Assembly (NCBI GenBank): GCA_001310555.1
Contig: BAXO01000040.1
Location: forward strand, 1 to 48,481
Direction of reading: 5' to 3'
DNA length: 48,481 nucleotides
Source of the DNA: Bacillus sp. JCM 19058
GTDB taxonomy: Bacteria; Bacillota; Bacilli; Bacillales_H; Bacillaceae_D
Shown here: positions 10,747 through 20,005 of the stretch, in pieces
How the letters are laid out: every line of letters begins with the position of its first letter
Numbering within the stretch: position 1 is the first letter of the stretch
Translations under genes and position numbers: made by a program
The notes under the pieces: model-generated
Seen by the model: the letters and a program-made list of their open reading frames with translations, nothing else
Told to the model about the DNA's origin: nothing
Databases searched by the model: none

Positions 10747-10803
10747 TATCTCACCAACTCGTTTCATAATGTAGAGAGGGAGTAAGATCTGCCCCTCTTT
10801 TAA

Positions 10804-11781
10804 TTAATAATCTCCAGATTCAATAAGTTCTTTGTGCTCAGCGATATCTCGTTCTAGTTTTTCTAATACCTCTTCTCCGCTAAGTTCATCCGCCGTTAAG
10901 TTAGCAGTCTCCAAGGAGCTTTTGTAACTAGGGTGTTCTAATGCCTTATTAACGATATTTGTAAGCTCTTCAAATTGGTCAACAGGTATAGATTGAGAAA
11001 CGAGTAAGAACTTCCAAACACTCATATCGATAGGATAGCCATTCTCCTCAAATGTAGGAACTTCTGGGTAGTCCTCCATACGTTCCGAAGAAAATACTCC
11101 TAATACTTTCAATGCACCAGATTCTACATACTGCATGGTATCCCCTGGATGTGCTGCAACTGTATCAACATGTCCACCCAGTAACGCCGTCACTGCAAGG
11201 TTTTGTCCATCATAAGCAACGCTTTCTGCTTCAACACCCGATTGATTAAAGAATGAAACCTGAGCTAAGTCCGGTAATCCGCCTGTCCCCGAATGTCCAT
11301 AGGTAATTCTTTCGGTTTCATTACTTAGATCCTCAATCGTTTCCCAATCAGATTCAGCATTTACTAGTAAAACAATTGGCTCAACAGTTAATCCGCTCAC
11401 AGGACGGAAATCATTTAATGAATAAGTTACATCGGTCAATTGAGGTTGAGTTGAGAAAACACCATTTGCATTAAAAAGAATGGTGTGGGAATCCGGTTGT
11501 CTAGCTGCGACCTCGGCAGTGGCAATGGTTCCTCCAGCCCCTTCTTTGTTAATAACAACAACATTTTGATCAATAGTATCATTCATTGCCTCTGCTAACG
11601 CTCTTGCTGTTAGATCACTACTACCCCCTGCACTCCAAGGTACAATGATTTCAATAGTGTTAGTCGGAAAATTGGCGCCGCTTTCATTTGTTACGCTATT
11701 TGAACTCGAACCGCATGCTGTTACCAATAATAACAGAACAGATGTAAACGTTGCCCCAAAGTATCTCAAACTAGTTTTCAT
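10804..11781 (-). CDS. tctC: tripartite tricarboxylate transporter solute-binding lipoprotein TctC
   Basis: Intact 325-aa extracytoplasmic binding protein of the Bug/TctC family. The N-terminus carries a lipoprotein signal with lipobox LVTAC, so Cys23 is the expected lipidation site. The Bug-type hallmark follows as FPTNTIEIIVPWSAGGSSDLTAR, then GTGGLPDLAQVSFF. It captures a carboxylate and delivers it to TctA/TctB encoded directly downstream. A strong GGGGGGATC binding site precedes the ATG. A cre-like box lies 131 bases upstream of the start, so the operon is probably under carbon catabolite control. It is transcribed away from the end of the GntR gene, which lies upstream on the same strand. 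Confidence 0.93.
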   Translation of the reverse strand: MKTSLRYFGATFTSVLLLLVTACGSSSNSVTNESGANFPTNTIEIIVPWSAGGSSDLTARALAEAMNDTIDQNVVVINKEGAGGTIATAEVAARQPDSHTILFNANGVFSTQPQLTDVTYSLNDFRPVSGLTVEPIVLLVNAESDWETIEDLSNETERITYGHSGTGGLPDLAQVSFFNQSGVEAESVAYDGQNLAVTALLGGHVDTVAAHPGDTMQYVESGALKVLGVFSSERMEDYPEVPTFEENGYPIDMSVWKFLLVSQSIPVDQFEELTNIVNKALEHPSYKSSLETANLTADELSGEEVLEKLERDIAEHKELIESGDY

Positions 11782-11911
11782 GCAAAGATCCCCCCAAAAT
11801 TTTAATCAAACCATTCTAAACCTCATCATTTATTACCATTACAGAACTTTTGCTCTATCAACTTCTTTGCTAGAATCAAGAAATATAGACGAATAAAAAT
11901 CAAAGTACGCA

Positions 11912-11925
11912 AATAAGCGCTTTCA
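11912..11925 (-). promoter_or_regulatory. catabolite-responsive element (cre) upstream of tctC
   Basis: On the minus strand the site reads TGAAAGCGCTTATT, which agrees with the cre consensus TGWAARCGYTWNCW at 13 of 14 positions. It lies between the regulator gene and tctC, in the region that must contain the operon promoter. CcpA repression of the Tct/enolase operon is the expected effect. Confidence 0.65.
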
Positions 11926-11954
11926 TTTCTAGAACACTTACACTCAATCTAGTT

Positions 11955-12658
11955 TCAGCTATTTTTGGTATAGTTCGCCAATCTTTTTTCTGTTGCTTCT
12001 AAATGTTCTCTCATACTTTGTTCCGCTGCTTCTGGATTTCTTTGAATAATCTGTTTTAGTATATTTTCATGAAATTTCATGGTTAACTCTGGACGGTCAT
12101 CTGTGTCAACAGTTAATTGAATACTTTCCGTTAACAGTGGCCCAAGTGCCTTAATAATTGCTTCAAAAACAATGTTTTTTTGATGCCTTAGCAACCGTTA
12201 AGTGAAACATCATATCACTCGCTATATACTCTTCAATGGGTGTATTTTTTGCCTTCATTAAGTCTAAAGCCTTCGTTAACTCTTTAAGATTCTCTTCAGT
12301 CCTTCTCTCGGCTGCTAATCTGGCAGTCTGTAATTCTACTGTTTTTCTAACTTCTAATACATGTTCTTGATCAACCGAGTTCCTTACAATCATTTCATGA
12401 ATAGAATTAGAAACTAATTCTTCGCTCTTATTTATGATTAAGACGCCTTTACCCTGTTGACGTTCTGCAAACCCTCTTTCTTCTAATCCTCTGATTGCCT
12501 CCCGCACAGTTACTCTACTGACGTTATATATTGAGCAAAGTTCATTTTCACTAGGAAGATAGCTATCTGCCGGATAATCGCCAACCATAATTTTTTTGCA
12601 GAATATCCCGAAAAACCATTTCCGAAAGCTTTTCTCTTCTTTGTTCTGGTATCATCAT
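11955..12658 (-). CDS. GntR-family regulator, FadR/FCD subgroup (two frameshifts)
   Basis: Transcription factor of about 233 aa with an N-terminal winged helix (YPADSYLPSENELCSIYNVS then VTVREAIRGLEERGF) and a C-terminal all-helical FCD ligand domain (VLEVRKTVELQTARLAAERR, then MMFHLTVAKAS). Two runs carry an extra base: T7 at 12591-12597 near the N-terminus and T7 at 12175-12181 in the ligand domain. Correction gives a continuous protein starting at the ATG at 12658, preceded by AAGGTG. FCD regulators usually sense the organic acid consumed by the operon they control, so this is the likely local regulator of the Tct/enolase/phosphatase genes downstream on the same strand. Confidence 0.88.
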
Positions 12659-12701
12659 TCATCACCTTAATTTTAAATTTAGTTAGGTTGTTAGTCGTTA
12701 G

Positions 12702-12712
12702 TTGTAATACAA
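12702..12712. promoter_or_regulatory. FadR-type operator upstream of the GntR gene
   Basis: TTGTAATACAA fits TNGTNNNACNA, the consensus known for FadR-subgroup GntR regulators, at every defined position and is a palindrome around the central base. It lies 44 bases upstream of the regulator start, which suggests autoregulation. I did not find an equally good copy directly upstream of tctC. Confidence 0.55.
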
Positions 12713-13118
12713 GTTAAATGTTAATTTATTTGATCACTTTATGTCAATCTTTTTTTTACCCTTAGACGGAATTAAAATTGGTGCAACCAGCCCCCTCGAA
12801 AACATTCTAGGGTACAGAACACCTGAAGCCTGCTACAGAGAAGAGATATCGCGGATCACATAAACTCGTGGAAACTTTTATTAAAACTCTTATTTTTCCA
12901 CGAGCTGTTTTCGATAGCTATTTATAATTTAATTTTAAACACTGGAAGGAAAAAGTAGATGTTAACCAGTATGATTTATTTACCAAATTTTATAATTCTC
13001 AGTATGGAGGAGAGTCAAGATGATTATCGCTTCTTAAACAGTACCGATATTTTTATTGCTACTGGTGGCGGTGTAATTTTTTTCCACATAAGACGTATGT
13101 TTGTCTTAACGCGCAATA
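12713..13118. other. gene-free interval with one inverted repeat
   Basis: CTCGTGGAAA (12865-12874) and TTTCCACGAG (12895-12904) form a hairpin with a 20-base loop but no clear U-tract. A GGAGGAGA at 13003-13010 precedes an ATG that meets a stop after five codons. Another frame contains IATGGGV, which recalls a nucleotide-binding loop, but nothing around it supports a gene. The interval may hold an eroded short gene. Confidence 0.35.
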
Positions 13119-13146
13119 AATGCCTGGCTGTTGTTCGCCAGGCATT
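13119..13146 (-). terminator. intrinsic terminator after the SDR gene
   Basis: ATGCCTGGC (13120-13128) pairs perfectly with GCCAGGCAT (13137-13145) around an 8-base loop. On the minus strand the stem is followed by TTATTG. It lies 4-5 bases past the stop of the SDR gene and ends that transcript. Confidence 0.75.
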
Positions 13147-13149
13147 GCT

Positions 13150-13937
13150 TTACATATAGGCGCCCCCGGTAATTTTTATCGATTCCCCAATGATGTTTTT
13201 CGCCGCACCGGTTAAAAGAAAGGTAGCTGTGTTTGCGACTTCCTCTGGATTTGTAATGCGCCCTGACGGCATTTGCTGTTCAATGAGGCGGCGCTGCTCT
13301 GTGTAATCATTGCCTACTGCTTTGCCAACAGATAATATCGCGCCATTGCCCATGGCAGTATCCACATAACCAGGACAAACAGCATTGACGCGAATCCCCC
13401 GCTCAATTGCTTCTAACGCAAAGGATTGGGTGAAAGCTTGCAACGCAAATTTGCTGCTTGCGTATGGAGTATTACCTTTGCCGCCTCGCAAGCCAGAAAG
13501 AGATGAAATATTGACGATAGCGCCTCCCTGTTCCATATCCTTGTACACCCGTTGAGTTAGGAGGACAGTGGCTGTCCAATTCAACTGCATCATACGATGC
13601 AACTCCCCCTCCGTTATCTTGTCGAGTGTATCGCGACCGAAGGATCCGCTCACTCCTGCTGCATTCACCAGCCATAGATTGGTCCGTTTTCATCGATAGC
13701 AGCGGCAACTAGCGTCTCCCGCTCCTGCTCTCCAGCCAAATCAGCGCGAATGGTAGAGAGTCGCTTATCTTTCTGATTCGTTTTAAAAGCACGTAGCTTC
13801 TCTTCATTGCGTCCCGTCGCCGTGACCCGGGCTCCCATTGTTAATGCTACTTTTACAATGGCCTCGCCAATTCCGCCAGTTGCTCCTGTTACGAGGACAT
13901 GCTTTGCTTCAAGCGCTTCTGCCGAAAATATGCTCAT
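13150..13937 (-). CDS. short-chain dehydrogenase/reductase (one frameshift)
   Basis: Classical SDR of about 262 aa, a NAD(P)-dependent oxidoreductase with a Rossmann fold. Visible motifs are TGATGGIGEAI (cofactor loop), LVNAAG, VNISSLSG with the catalytic Ser, and the active-site YASSK, then NAVCPGYVDTAM. The frame shifts near 13683, so that the first part ends in ENGPIYGW; a one-base change joins it to WLVNAAGVSG. The ATG at 13937 follows GGAGG. It is the second gene of a two-gene unit after the glyoxalase-like gene. The substrate is unknown; hydroxyacyl-CoA or a hydroxy acid would fit the neighbouring CoA ligase operon. Confidence 0.88.
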
Positions 13938-13987
13938 AGTGAGGACCTCCTACCGTGCAAATGAATAGACGCCGCCAAATACCGTAT

Positions 13988-14768
13988 TTATGCTAGCCTC
14001 TCGTGCCCTGTCAAACGAAGTACCATCGGGGCGGGACCACGTTTATGAAGAAACGACTGTACGTCTCCTTTTCCGATTGGCTTAGCAAAATGGAGGTCAC
14101 CTCCTAGCAGCTTGAGGGTGCGCACCTCTGCGTTCCATTCCGGAGCGATGTAAGCTTCTCCCTCTTCTAGCTGCAACCATTCTTTCCACGGTTCGATCGA
14201 ACGGCTAAAATCATTTACAGCAAAAAGAATATGAGCAAAGATAAGATCGCCGGCAGGATGGGGCGTAAGCAGTCCGCCCTTTTCCAACTGGTGCAATCGT
14301 TCCTTATCGCTTTTTTTTCCAATCGATAAAAAAGGGGAGAGCAAGCTCCGACATTTCACTGCCAGCATGGAGCAATTCCCAGCTCAGCAGCTCGCCTTCT
14401 GGTGTCCTACGACTGAGCGGAGACGGGCCTTCCACGTCAACGCCCTTATTACGCAAATGCGCTGCAACCTCCTCTAAATGGTGGGAGCGAAGTGCAATGC
14501 GTAGAAAGCCTTCTCTTTCTTGCTGATTACTAATATCGGCAATCGGACTGTATGCGGAAAGCGTTGGCCTCGCATCTTTATACGTCTTCTGGTCGCTAAT
14601 GCCAAGATACTCAATATAGCTTAATCCAAAGTGAGTGAGGGTATTAAAGGTTCCCGTCGACTCATGTTTTCCTCCCTGATGGTTCATTAGTGCGAGGGGG
14701 GCAAGTGCTTCTTCCACTTCGTTCGGGTTTGTCACGTAATGGATAAGATGGTCGAACGCTAAATCCAT
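13988..14768 (-). CDS. glyoxalase-like (VOC fold) protein (one frameshift)
   Basis: Protein of about 260 aa of the glyoxalase-like domain family, beginning FDHLIHYVTNPNEVEEAL with the metal-type His and carrying HFGLSYIEYLGI in the first half. The frame breaks at T8 (14311-14318); one base less joins FFIDWKK to SDKERLHQLEKGG, after which the second half begins HPAGDLIFAHILFAVNDF. The family binds a divalent metal and acts on diverse small molecules, but no specific reaction can be assigned. The ATG at 14768 follows AAAGGAG. It starts a short unit with the SDR gene 50 bases downstream, separated from the ABC operon by a terminator. Confidence 0.8.
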
Positions 14769-14860
14769 TTTTCATCGCTCCTTTAGAATGAGTGTATTCA
14801 ATCGTGCATGAGCCGTCTTCTTACGGGCAATTAGTATAATAAGATCCTTGGTATGAGCAA

Positions 14861-14896
14861 AAGGAAATGCCGCTACTGGCATTTCCTTCGGCGTAA
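14861..14896 (-). terminator. intrinsic terminator after the ABC importer operon
   Basis: AAGGAAATGCC (14861-14871) pairs perfectly with GGCATTTCCTT (14878-14888) around a 6-base loop. On the minus strand the stem is followed by TTTTGCTC. It lies 15 bases past the stop of the ATPase gene and cuts the upstream operon off from the glyoxalase/SDR pair. Confidence 0.85.
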
Positions 14897-14902
14897 GGCT
14901 AT

Positions 14903-15674
14903 TTAAATATTAAATTCGATATCCTGCTTTTTCTCTACACGTTGAATGTCAGCATAAATATCATTTTGGATTTTGACGAGGACCGGATCGTTTGGATTGC
15001 GCGGTCGTTCATTTTTTACATCAATGACTTTTTTATTTTTCCCGGCCGTGGCGAAAACAAAACAATGCGATCGGCCAGGTACACGGCTTCGGCAATATCA
15101 TGAGTCACAAAGACAACGGTCTTCTTCTCTTTCGACCATATCTCAAGTAAATCCTTCTGCAGCTGTAGCCGGGTCAAATGATCGAGTGCTCCGAAAGGCT
15201 CATCCATTAGCAATACATCCGGCTGATTGGCAAAGGCCCGGGCGATACCAGCGCGTTGCCTCATCCCTCCCGACAGCTGATGCGGGTATTTTTTTTCAAA
15301 GCCTTCCAATCCAACAAGCTTGAGATAGGACTCCGCCTGTTTTCGCCGTACTTCCTTACCGTTACCTTTTATTTCTAAGCCAAACTCAATATTTTTAATC
15401 GTTGTCCGCCAAGGAAAGAGCGATGCGTCTTGAAAGACAAAACCAATCCGATTGCTTGGCCCCATCAGCGCCTCCCCTTTAAATTGGATATCGCCTGACG
15501 TAGGTTTCTCCAGCCCAGCAAGCAGCTCCAACAGCGTGCTCTTGCCGCAGCCGCTCGGACCAAGAAAGCAGACGAACTCATTTTCCTCAACGGTCAGTTC
15601 GATATTTTCGAGCGCCTTTGTTTCCCCATTATATATTTTCGTAACATGTTCAATCGAAAAAAACTGCACTCATG
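14903..15674 (-). CDS. ABC importer ATPase, SsuB/TauB-like (frameshifts at both ends)
   Basis: Energises a nitrate/sulfonate/taurine-type ABC importer. Motifs in order: Walker [11 protein letters not shown]-loop [11 protein letters not shown], signature LSGGMRQR, Walker [13 protein letters not shown], and the H-loop VTHD. Two indels affect the ends. A7 at 15657-15663 hides the start: with one A less, the ATG at 15674 (after GGAGTAG) reads [16 protein letters not shown]. In the C-terminus an A/T run near 15029 shifts the frame; after correction the protein continues [15 protein letters not shown] and stops at 14903, giving about 255 aa. It begins five bases after the binding-protein stop, so translation is probably coupled. 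Confidence 0.9.
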
Positions 15675-15679
15675 ACGAT

Positions 15680-16684
15680 CTACTCCTCTGAATAGAACTG
15701 CGTATCTACCATATCCTCAATATCATATTCCTCATCCTGAAACCCAAGCTCAAGCTGGATGCGCTGGTTTCTGCAATACGCTCCACATCTAATAGCATGT
15801 CATTTTCCCACAGAACTTCTTCCCGATCCAATGCGGCTTTTAGCATGTCAGGTTCGATATCCATTCGCTCCGTCACGTAATCGATATACTCCTGTTGGTT
15901 TTCTTTCGCATATTCCTGTGACTTCAGGTAGCCTTCAAGGAACCGCTCAATCGCCTCAGGGTTACTTTCAATAAAGCGATCCGAAGCAGCCAATGCACCC
16001 GTATGGAATTCAGGCAAGTACTCCCAACCTAACGCCAATAAATGCGCATTTCCCGTCTCTTCACCCATTGTTACAAAAGGCTCATGAATCATTGTTGCAT
16101 CCACCTGTCCAGTTTCTAACGTAGAATAGCCTTGTTGATAGACGCCATTGTTAATTAAGTTTACCTCGCTTGGGTCAACGCCATGCTCCTCTAAAATATA
16201 TCGGACATAGACATCCATGCCAGAGCCTGCAATTCCCACACCAACGTCTTTTCCACGCAAATCTTCGACCGATTCAATCTCTGGGCTAGCGATGAGATAG
16301 AACGGCCCTTGTGTACGATACATAGACGCGATCATTTTGATTGGCGCGCCTTTGCCTGCACCGACCATCGCTCGTGTCGTTGACGCATCGGCAAGATCAA
16401 CATCTCCGCTCGTTAACACGGCCACTTCATCATCTGCCGCAATGATTTCTAGATCAATGCCCTCTTCTTCAAAAAAAGCCTTTCTCATGGCCAAAACGGA
16501 CGGCCATTCCATTTAATCCGTCAAATGCCGAATACACGATGGGCTCAAGCTCTGGGTCTCCTCCGCCGTTGCCGTTTGACGTTGCTTCTCCTGAATCGCC
16601 ATCACCGCATGCCGCTAAAATCAATGCTGTGACAAGTACTATGCCTAATGCAAATGGACTCTTCTTTCGCATCTTCATGTTCAA
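15680..16684 (-). CDS. ABC importer solute-binding lipoprotein, SsuA/NMT1-like (two frameshifts)
   Basis: Extracellular binding protein of about 334 aa. The signal peptide ends in the lipobox ILAAC, after which a Gly/Asp-rich linker leads into EPIVYSAFDGLNGMAVRFGHEKGFF, the start of an NMT1/SsuA-type domain. A7 at 16471-16477 breaks the frame; one base less gives GFFEEEGIDLEI. A second shift near 15765 masks the true end, which reads QRIQLELGFQDEEYD and stops at 15680. Members bind sulfonates, taurine, thiamine precursors or aromatic acids. The CoA ligase and thioesterase in the same operon favour a carboxylic acid, but that is inference. Confidence 0.87.
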
Positions 16685-16696
16685 TCCTCCTGTTGT

Positions 16697-17457
16697 TTAC
16701 GAAGCCTTCCACTTGCTGAAAACACTTCGCTCGATGAAATTGATTGCTGCGATAATCGCAACCGAAAGAGCCGTTACAACGAGAATGACTGCAAACAGCT
16801 GGGCTGTATCATAAAACTGCACAGCCAAGTTCAATAAATAGCCGAGCCCCTCGCGTGAGGCGAGCATTTCCGCAAATAGGGCGCCGACAAGTCCAGTCGC
16901 TGCGGCAACCCGAAGTCCCGAAAAAATGGACGGAATCGCCGACGGGATCATGACCTTTGTAATAAGCTGTCGCTTGTTGGCTTCAAACACTCTCGCAACT
17001 TTCACATGGCTATCCTGTGTTGCTTTCACACCCGTAACCGTATTAAAGACGATCATGAAAAAAGTGAAGAGGAACACAACAACGATTTTGTTCATCAAGC
17101 CAATGCCGAGCCATAAAATTAATAGCGGAATAATCGTTACAGTTGGCACGGCCATCAACCCCGACAAAAATGGGGTAAAATAACGTTCGGCCGGACGATA
17201 TAATGCCATAAACATGCCAAGGCTGATTCCAAGAATCGTCGCTGCGGTAAAGCCAATGGAAAATTCGAGCACAGTAACGAAAAAAAATGGCTGCCTAGCT
17301 CTCCTCCAACAATCAATTGAACCAATGTTGTTACGACGTTTGATGGGGCGGCCAAATATAAGGAGGAAACAAATCCTCTTTGAACCACGAACTCGCACAA
17401 TCCGACGAGCAAAACAATGGTCCCTATTTGTAAAGATGTAATTTTCCAATTGCGCAA
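16697..17457 (-). CDS. ABC importer permease, SsuC/TauC-like (one frameshift)
   Basis: Inner-membrane permease of about 254 aa with six hydrophobic segments. The conserved EAA loop that contacts the ATPase reads EANKRQLITKVMIPSAIPSI followed by FSGLRVAAATGL. The frame breaks at A8 (17280-17287). Here one base more or two less is needed, unlike most sites in this window, to join ELGSHFF to VTVLEFSIGF. The best start is the TTG at 17457, which has GGAGGTGA a few bases upstream; a GTG at 17475 would overlap that site. It lies 12 bases before the binding-protein gene and 22 bases after the MDR gene. Confidence 0.88.
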
Positions 17458-17478
17458 GCGACTCACCTCCACCACTGT

Positions 17479-18459
17479 TTAAGGAGTGATAATAATTTTC
17501 CCAAACACTTCGCGCTCTTCAATCAAACGATGCGCTTCTTTAATATCCTCGAGCGGAAGCACTCTATCGATGACTGGATCGAGCTTTCCTGTATTGACAA
17601 GGTCAAGCAGTGTTGTCAAATCTTTTTGCTCCCACCCATTTGAACCTAAAATATCAATTTCGCGCGTCCACACATAACGCAAATCAGTGACTGCATCAAA
17701 TCCTGTGGTCGCGCCGCACGTTAAAATCCTTCCGCCTTTTTTTCGTCGCCCGAATACTTTGTGGCCAAGTCGCTTTGCTGTATAATCGACAATCACATCG
17801 GCCCCCTGTTTGCCAGTAATCGACCAAACCTCTCTCGAAAAATCAGCTGTATTGTAATTAATCAGGTGGTCCGCGCCTAGCTCCTTTAATTTTTCAAGCT
17901 TGTCATCCGAACCGGCAGCAGCAATCACATTCGCCCCCGCCAGCTTTGCAATCAAGACAGCCGCATTTCCTACACCGCCACTTGCACCTAAAACAACTAT
18001 CGTTTCATTGGCCTGAAGCCGTCCTCGGGTAATGAGCATTCTCCATGCTGTTCCATAGGCAATTGGCAAGGCTGCTGCCTTCTCAAATGAAAGCTTTGTA
18101 GGTATGGGGATACAGTTACCGTTCGGAACAGCAATATATTCGGCCAAGCCGCCCGTCAAGTCCTCTCCTAGTGCTCCATGGCCTGGAATCATCGGATCAA
18201 CAAGAATCCGCTCTCCCTGCTTCACATTCATTACATTGGCGCCGACTTCTTCGACGACACCAGCAACGTCGCCTCCCGAAATATGCGGAAGCTCTAGATG
18301 ACGTCCTGGAATCCCACGCCTTACAAAAATATCAAGGTGGTTTAAAGATACAGCGGCAACCTTAATGAGTACTTCGTTTGCGCCGACTTCTGGTTTTGGA
18401 TAATCCCCTACAACGACATTGTCCCGATTCCCATGTTTAACAATAAGTGCTGCTTTCAT
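17479..18459 (-). CDS. zinc-free MDR oxidoreductase, quinone oxidoreductase-like (compensating frameshifts)
   Basis: Medium-chain dehydrogenase/reductase of 326 aa with GroES-like N-domain (LNHLDIFVRRG, GGDVAGVVEEVG) and Rossmann domain (VLGASGGVGNAAV). It is an NAD(P)H-dependent reductase or dehydrogenase of unknown substrate; a 2-enoyl acid or acyl-CoA reductase would fit the operon. The frame is open throughout, but the segment RLGHKVFGRR between VDYTAK and KKGGR is nonsense for the family. In the next frame the same bases read ATWPQSIRAT, the expected sequence. An extra A in A7 (17737-17743) and a lost base just upstream therefore cancel out. The start overlaps the stop of the CoA ligase gene (ATGA). 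Confidence 0.87.
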   Translation of the reverse strand: MKAALIVKHGNRDNVVVGDYPKPEVGANEVLIKVAAVSLNHLDIFVRRGIPGRHLELPHISGGDVAGVVEEVGANVMNVKQGERILVDPMIPGHGALGEDLTGGLAEYIAVPNGNCIPIPTKLSFEKAAALPIAYGTAWRMLITRGRLQANETIVVLGASGGVGNAAVLIAKLAGANVIAAAGSDDKLEKLKELGADHLINYNTADFSREVWSITGKQGADVIVDYTAKRLGHKVFGRRKKGGRILTCGATTGFDAVTDLRYVWTREIDILGSNGWEQKDLTTLLDLVNTGKLDPVIDRVLPLEDIKEAHRLIEEREVFGKIIITP

Positions 18460-19995
18460 TTGTTCGACTTCCTTTCTGCAAGTGCTTTCTCTAGTTTATG
18501 TTTTAATGCCGTGCGATTAATTTTTCCAGGCCCAGTCAATGGCAGTTCGTCGAGGAGAAACACCGCGCGCGGATGCGCATAAGGGGGACCGTGTTTAATC
18601 GCAAATGCTTTAATCTCTTCTTCCGTTAGCCCACTGCTGCTGACGACAAAAGCAACAGGAACCTCCCCCTTTATCTCATGCGGGATGGACAGAACGCACA
18701 CATCCTCGATTCGTTCATGCTGCAGCAATAGGTTTTCGACTTCCTTTGGATAAACATTCTCGCCGCCGACATTAATCATGTCGTCTTTGCGGCCAACGAT
18801 AAAAACGAAGCCGTCCTCATCCTGCCAGGCAGAATCACCTGTTTTTAACCATCCACCCGTCGTGATCCTTTTTTTGCTTACTTCAGGCAAATTCCAATAT
18901 CCCTTCGCAATTCCCGGGTTTTTCACCCATAACTCACCGATTTCACCTAACGGAAGTTCGTTGCCTTCATCATCCATAATCTGAATGCTGCAGCCTGGTA
19001 CGGGCAATCCAGCTGAGCCAAGCTTTGCTGAACCTTTGCTCGAACTAAGGACAATCGGCCTCCCTCCGTCAATCCATACCCTTCATACACATCGGTACCC
19101 ATCCGTGCATTCATTTCATCGAGGAGCTCTTTCGGTGCGTCCGAAGAGCCGCAAACGACAAAACGGAGCGACGACAAATTGTAGTCGTTGTGCTCGCGCA
19201 GGTGATTGACGATTGAGCGGTACATAGCAGGGACACCGGTCATGAACGTGCAACGATGCCTATGGACAGCTTCAAGAATATCAACGACATCGACCTTTGG
19301 CAGGATGACAGCGGAAGCGCCAAGAAAAAAGATTTTTTTCATTTCTGCCATCCCATTCTTATGGTACAGAGGGACGGCAATGAGAATTCGATCAGCATTT
19401 GTAATGCCGCGAACTTCTGATGTCGAGCGAACATTCCATAATTGCCCCGCATGGGTCAGCATGCAGCCTTTCGGATTTCCCGTCGATCCTGACGTATAAG
19501 GTAAGTAACAAAGCTCATCTGCCTTCGCCCGATATACTGATAAGGCCGCATCTTGTTTATCGACCTCATCCTCGTAGCGGGCAGAGGCTAGTGAGGAATC
19601 AGCCTGCAACGATATACGACTCAACCTCAACCTGTTTTGCCATCTCCTGCACTTTGTCCTCAAGGGAGTAATGGAAAACAATCATCCGACTACCGCTGTC
19701 CTGCACTATATACGACAGCGTTTCAACCCCTAGTTTTATATTCATCGGCACTGGCACGGCGCCAATCGCCACAAGCCCAAAGCAAACTTCCAAAAACCTT
19801 AAGTCATTCGGAAAAAGGACGGCAACTCGGTCCCCCGGGGTAATCCCATGGTCCTTCATCAAGTTGCCAGCCTGGTTCACCCTTGCCTCTAGCTCTGCAT
19901 ATGTCAATGTTTTTTTCCTTCGTAATTAATGCTGTCTTCGATGGTGAACGTTTCGCTGACGTGTGGATAATTTGTGCGAAATTATTATTTTCCAA
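18456..19995 (-). CDS. acyl-CoA ligase, AMP-forming (three frameshifts)
   Basis: ANL-superfamily ligase of about 513 aa that activates a carboxylic acid with ATP and CoA. Motifs in order: YTSGSTGNPKG (P-loop), VYEGYGLTEGG (A5), WLKTGDSAW (A7), GRKDDMINVGGENVYP hinge, and PLTGPGKINR with the catalytic Lys. Frame breaks: A/T run at 19910-19916 (one base less joins TKEKT to LTYAELEARV), near 19612 (GG to G restores ADSSLASARYE), and near 19062 (one base missing, giving IVLSSSKGSAKLGSAGLPVPG). The start is a TTG at 19995 preceded by AGGTGA. The substrate cannot be read; fatty, aromatic and short-chain acids are all possible. Confidence 0.88.
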
Positions 19996-20005
19996 CTTGG
20001 CTCAC

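Noticed and set aside
12959..13159. Short frame containing IATGGGV, similar to a shikimate-kinase-type loop
   Set aside because: Nothing before or after the motif fits a kinase, and the frame overlaps the SDR terminator.
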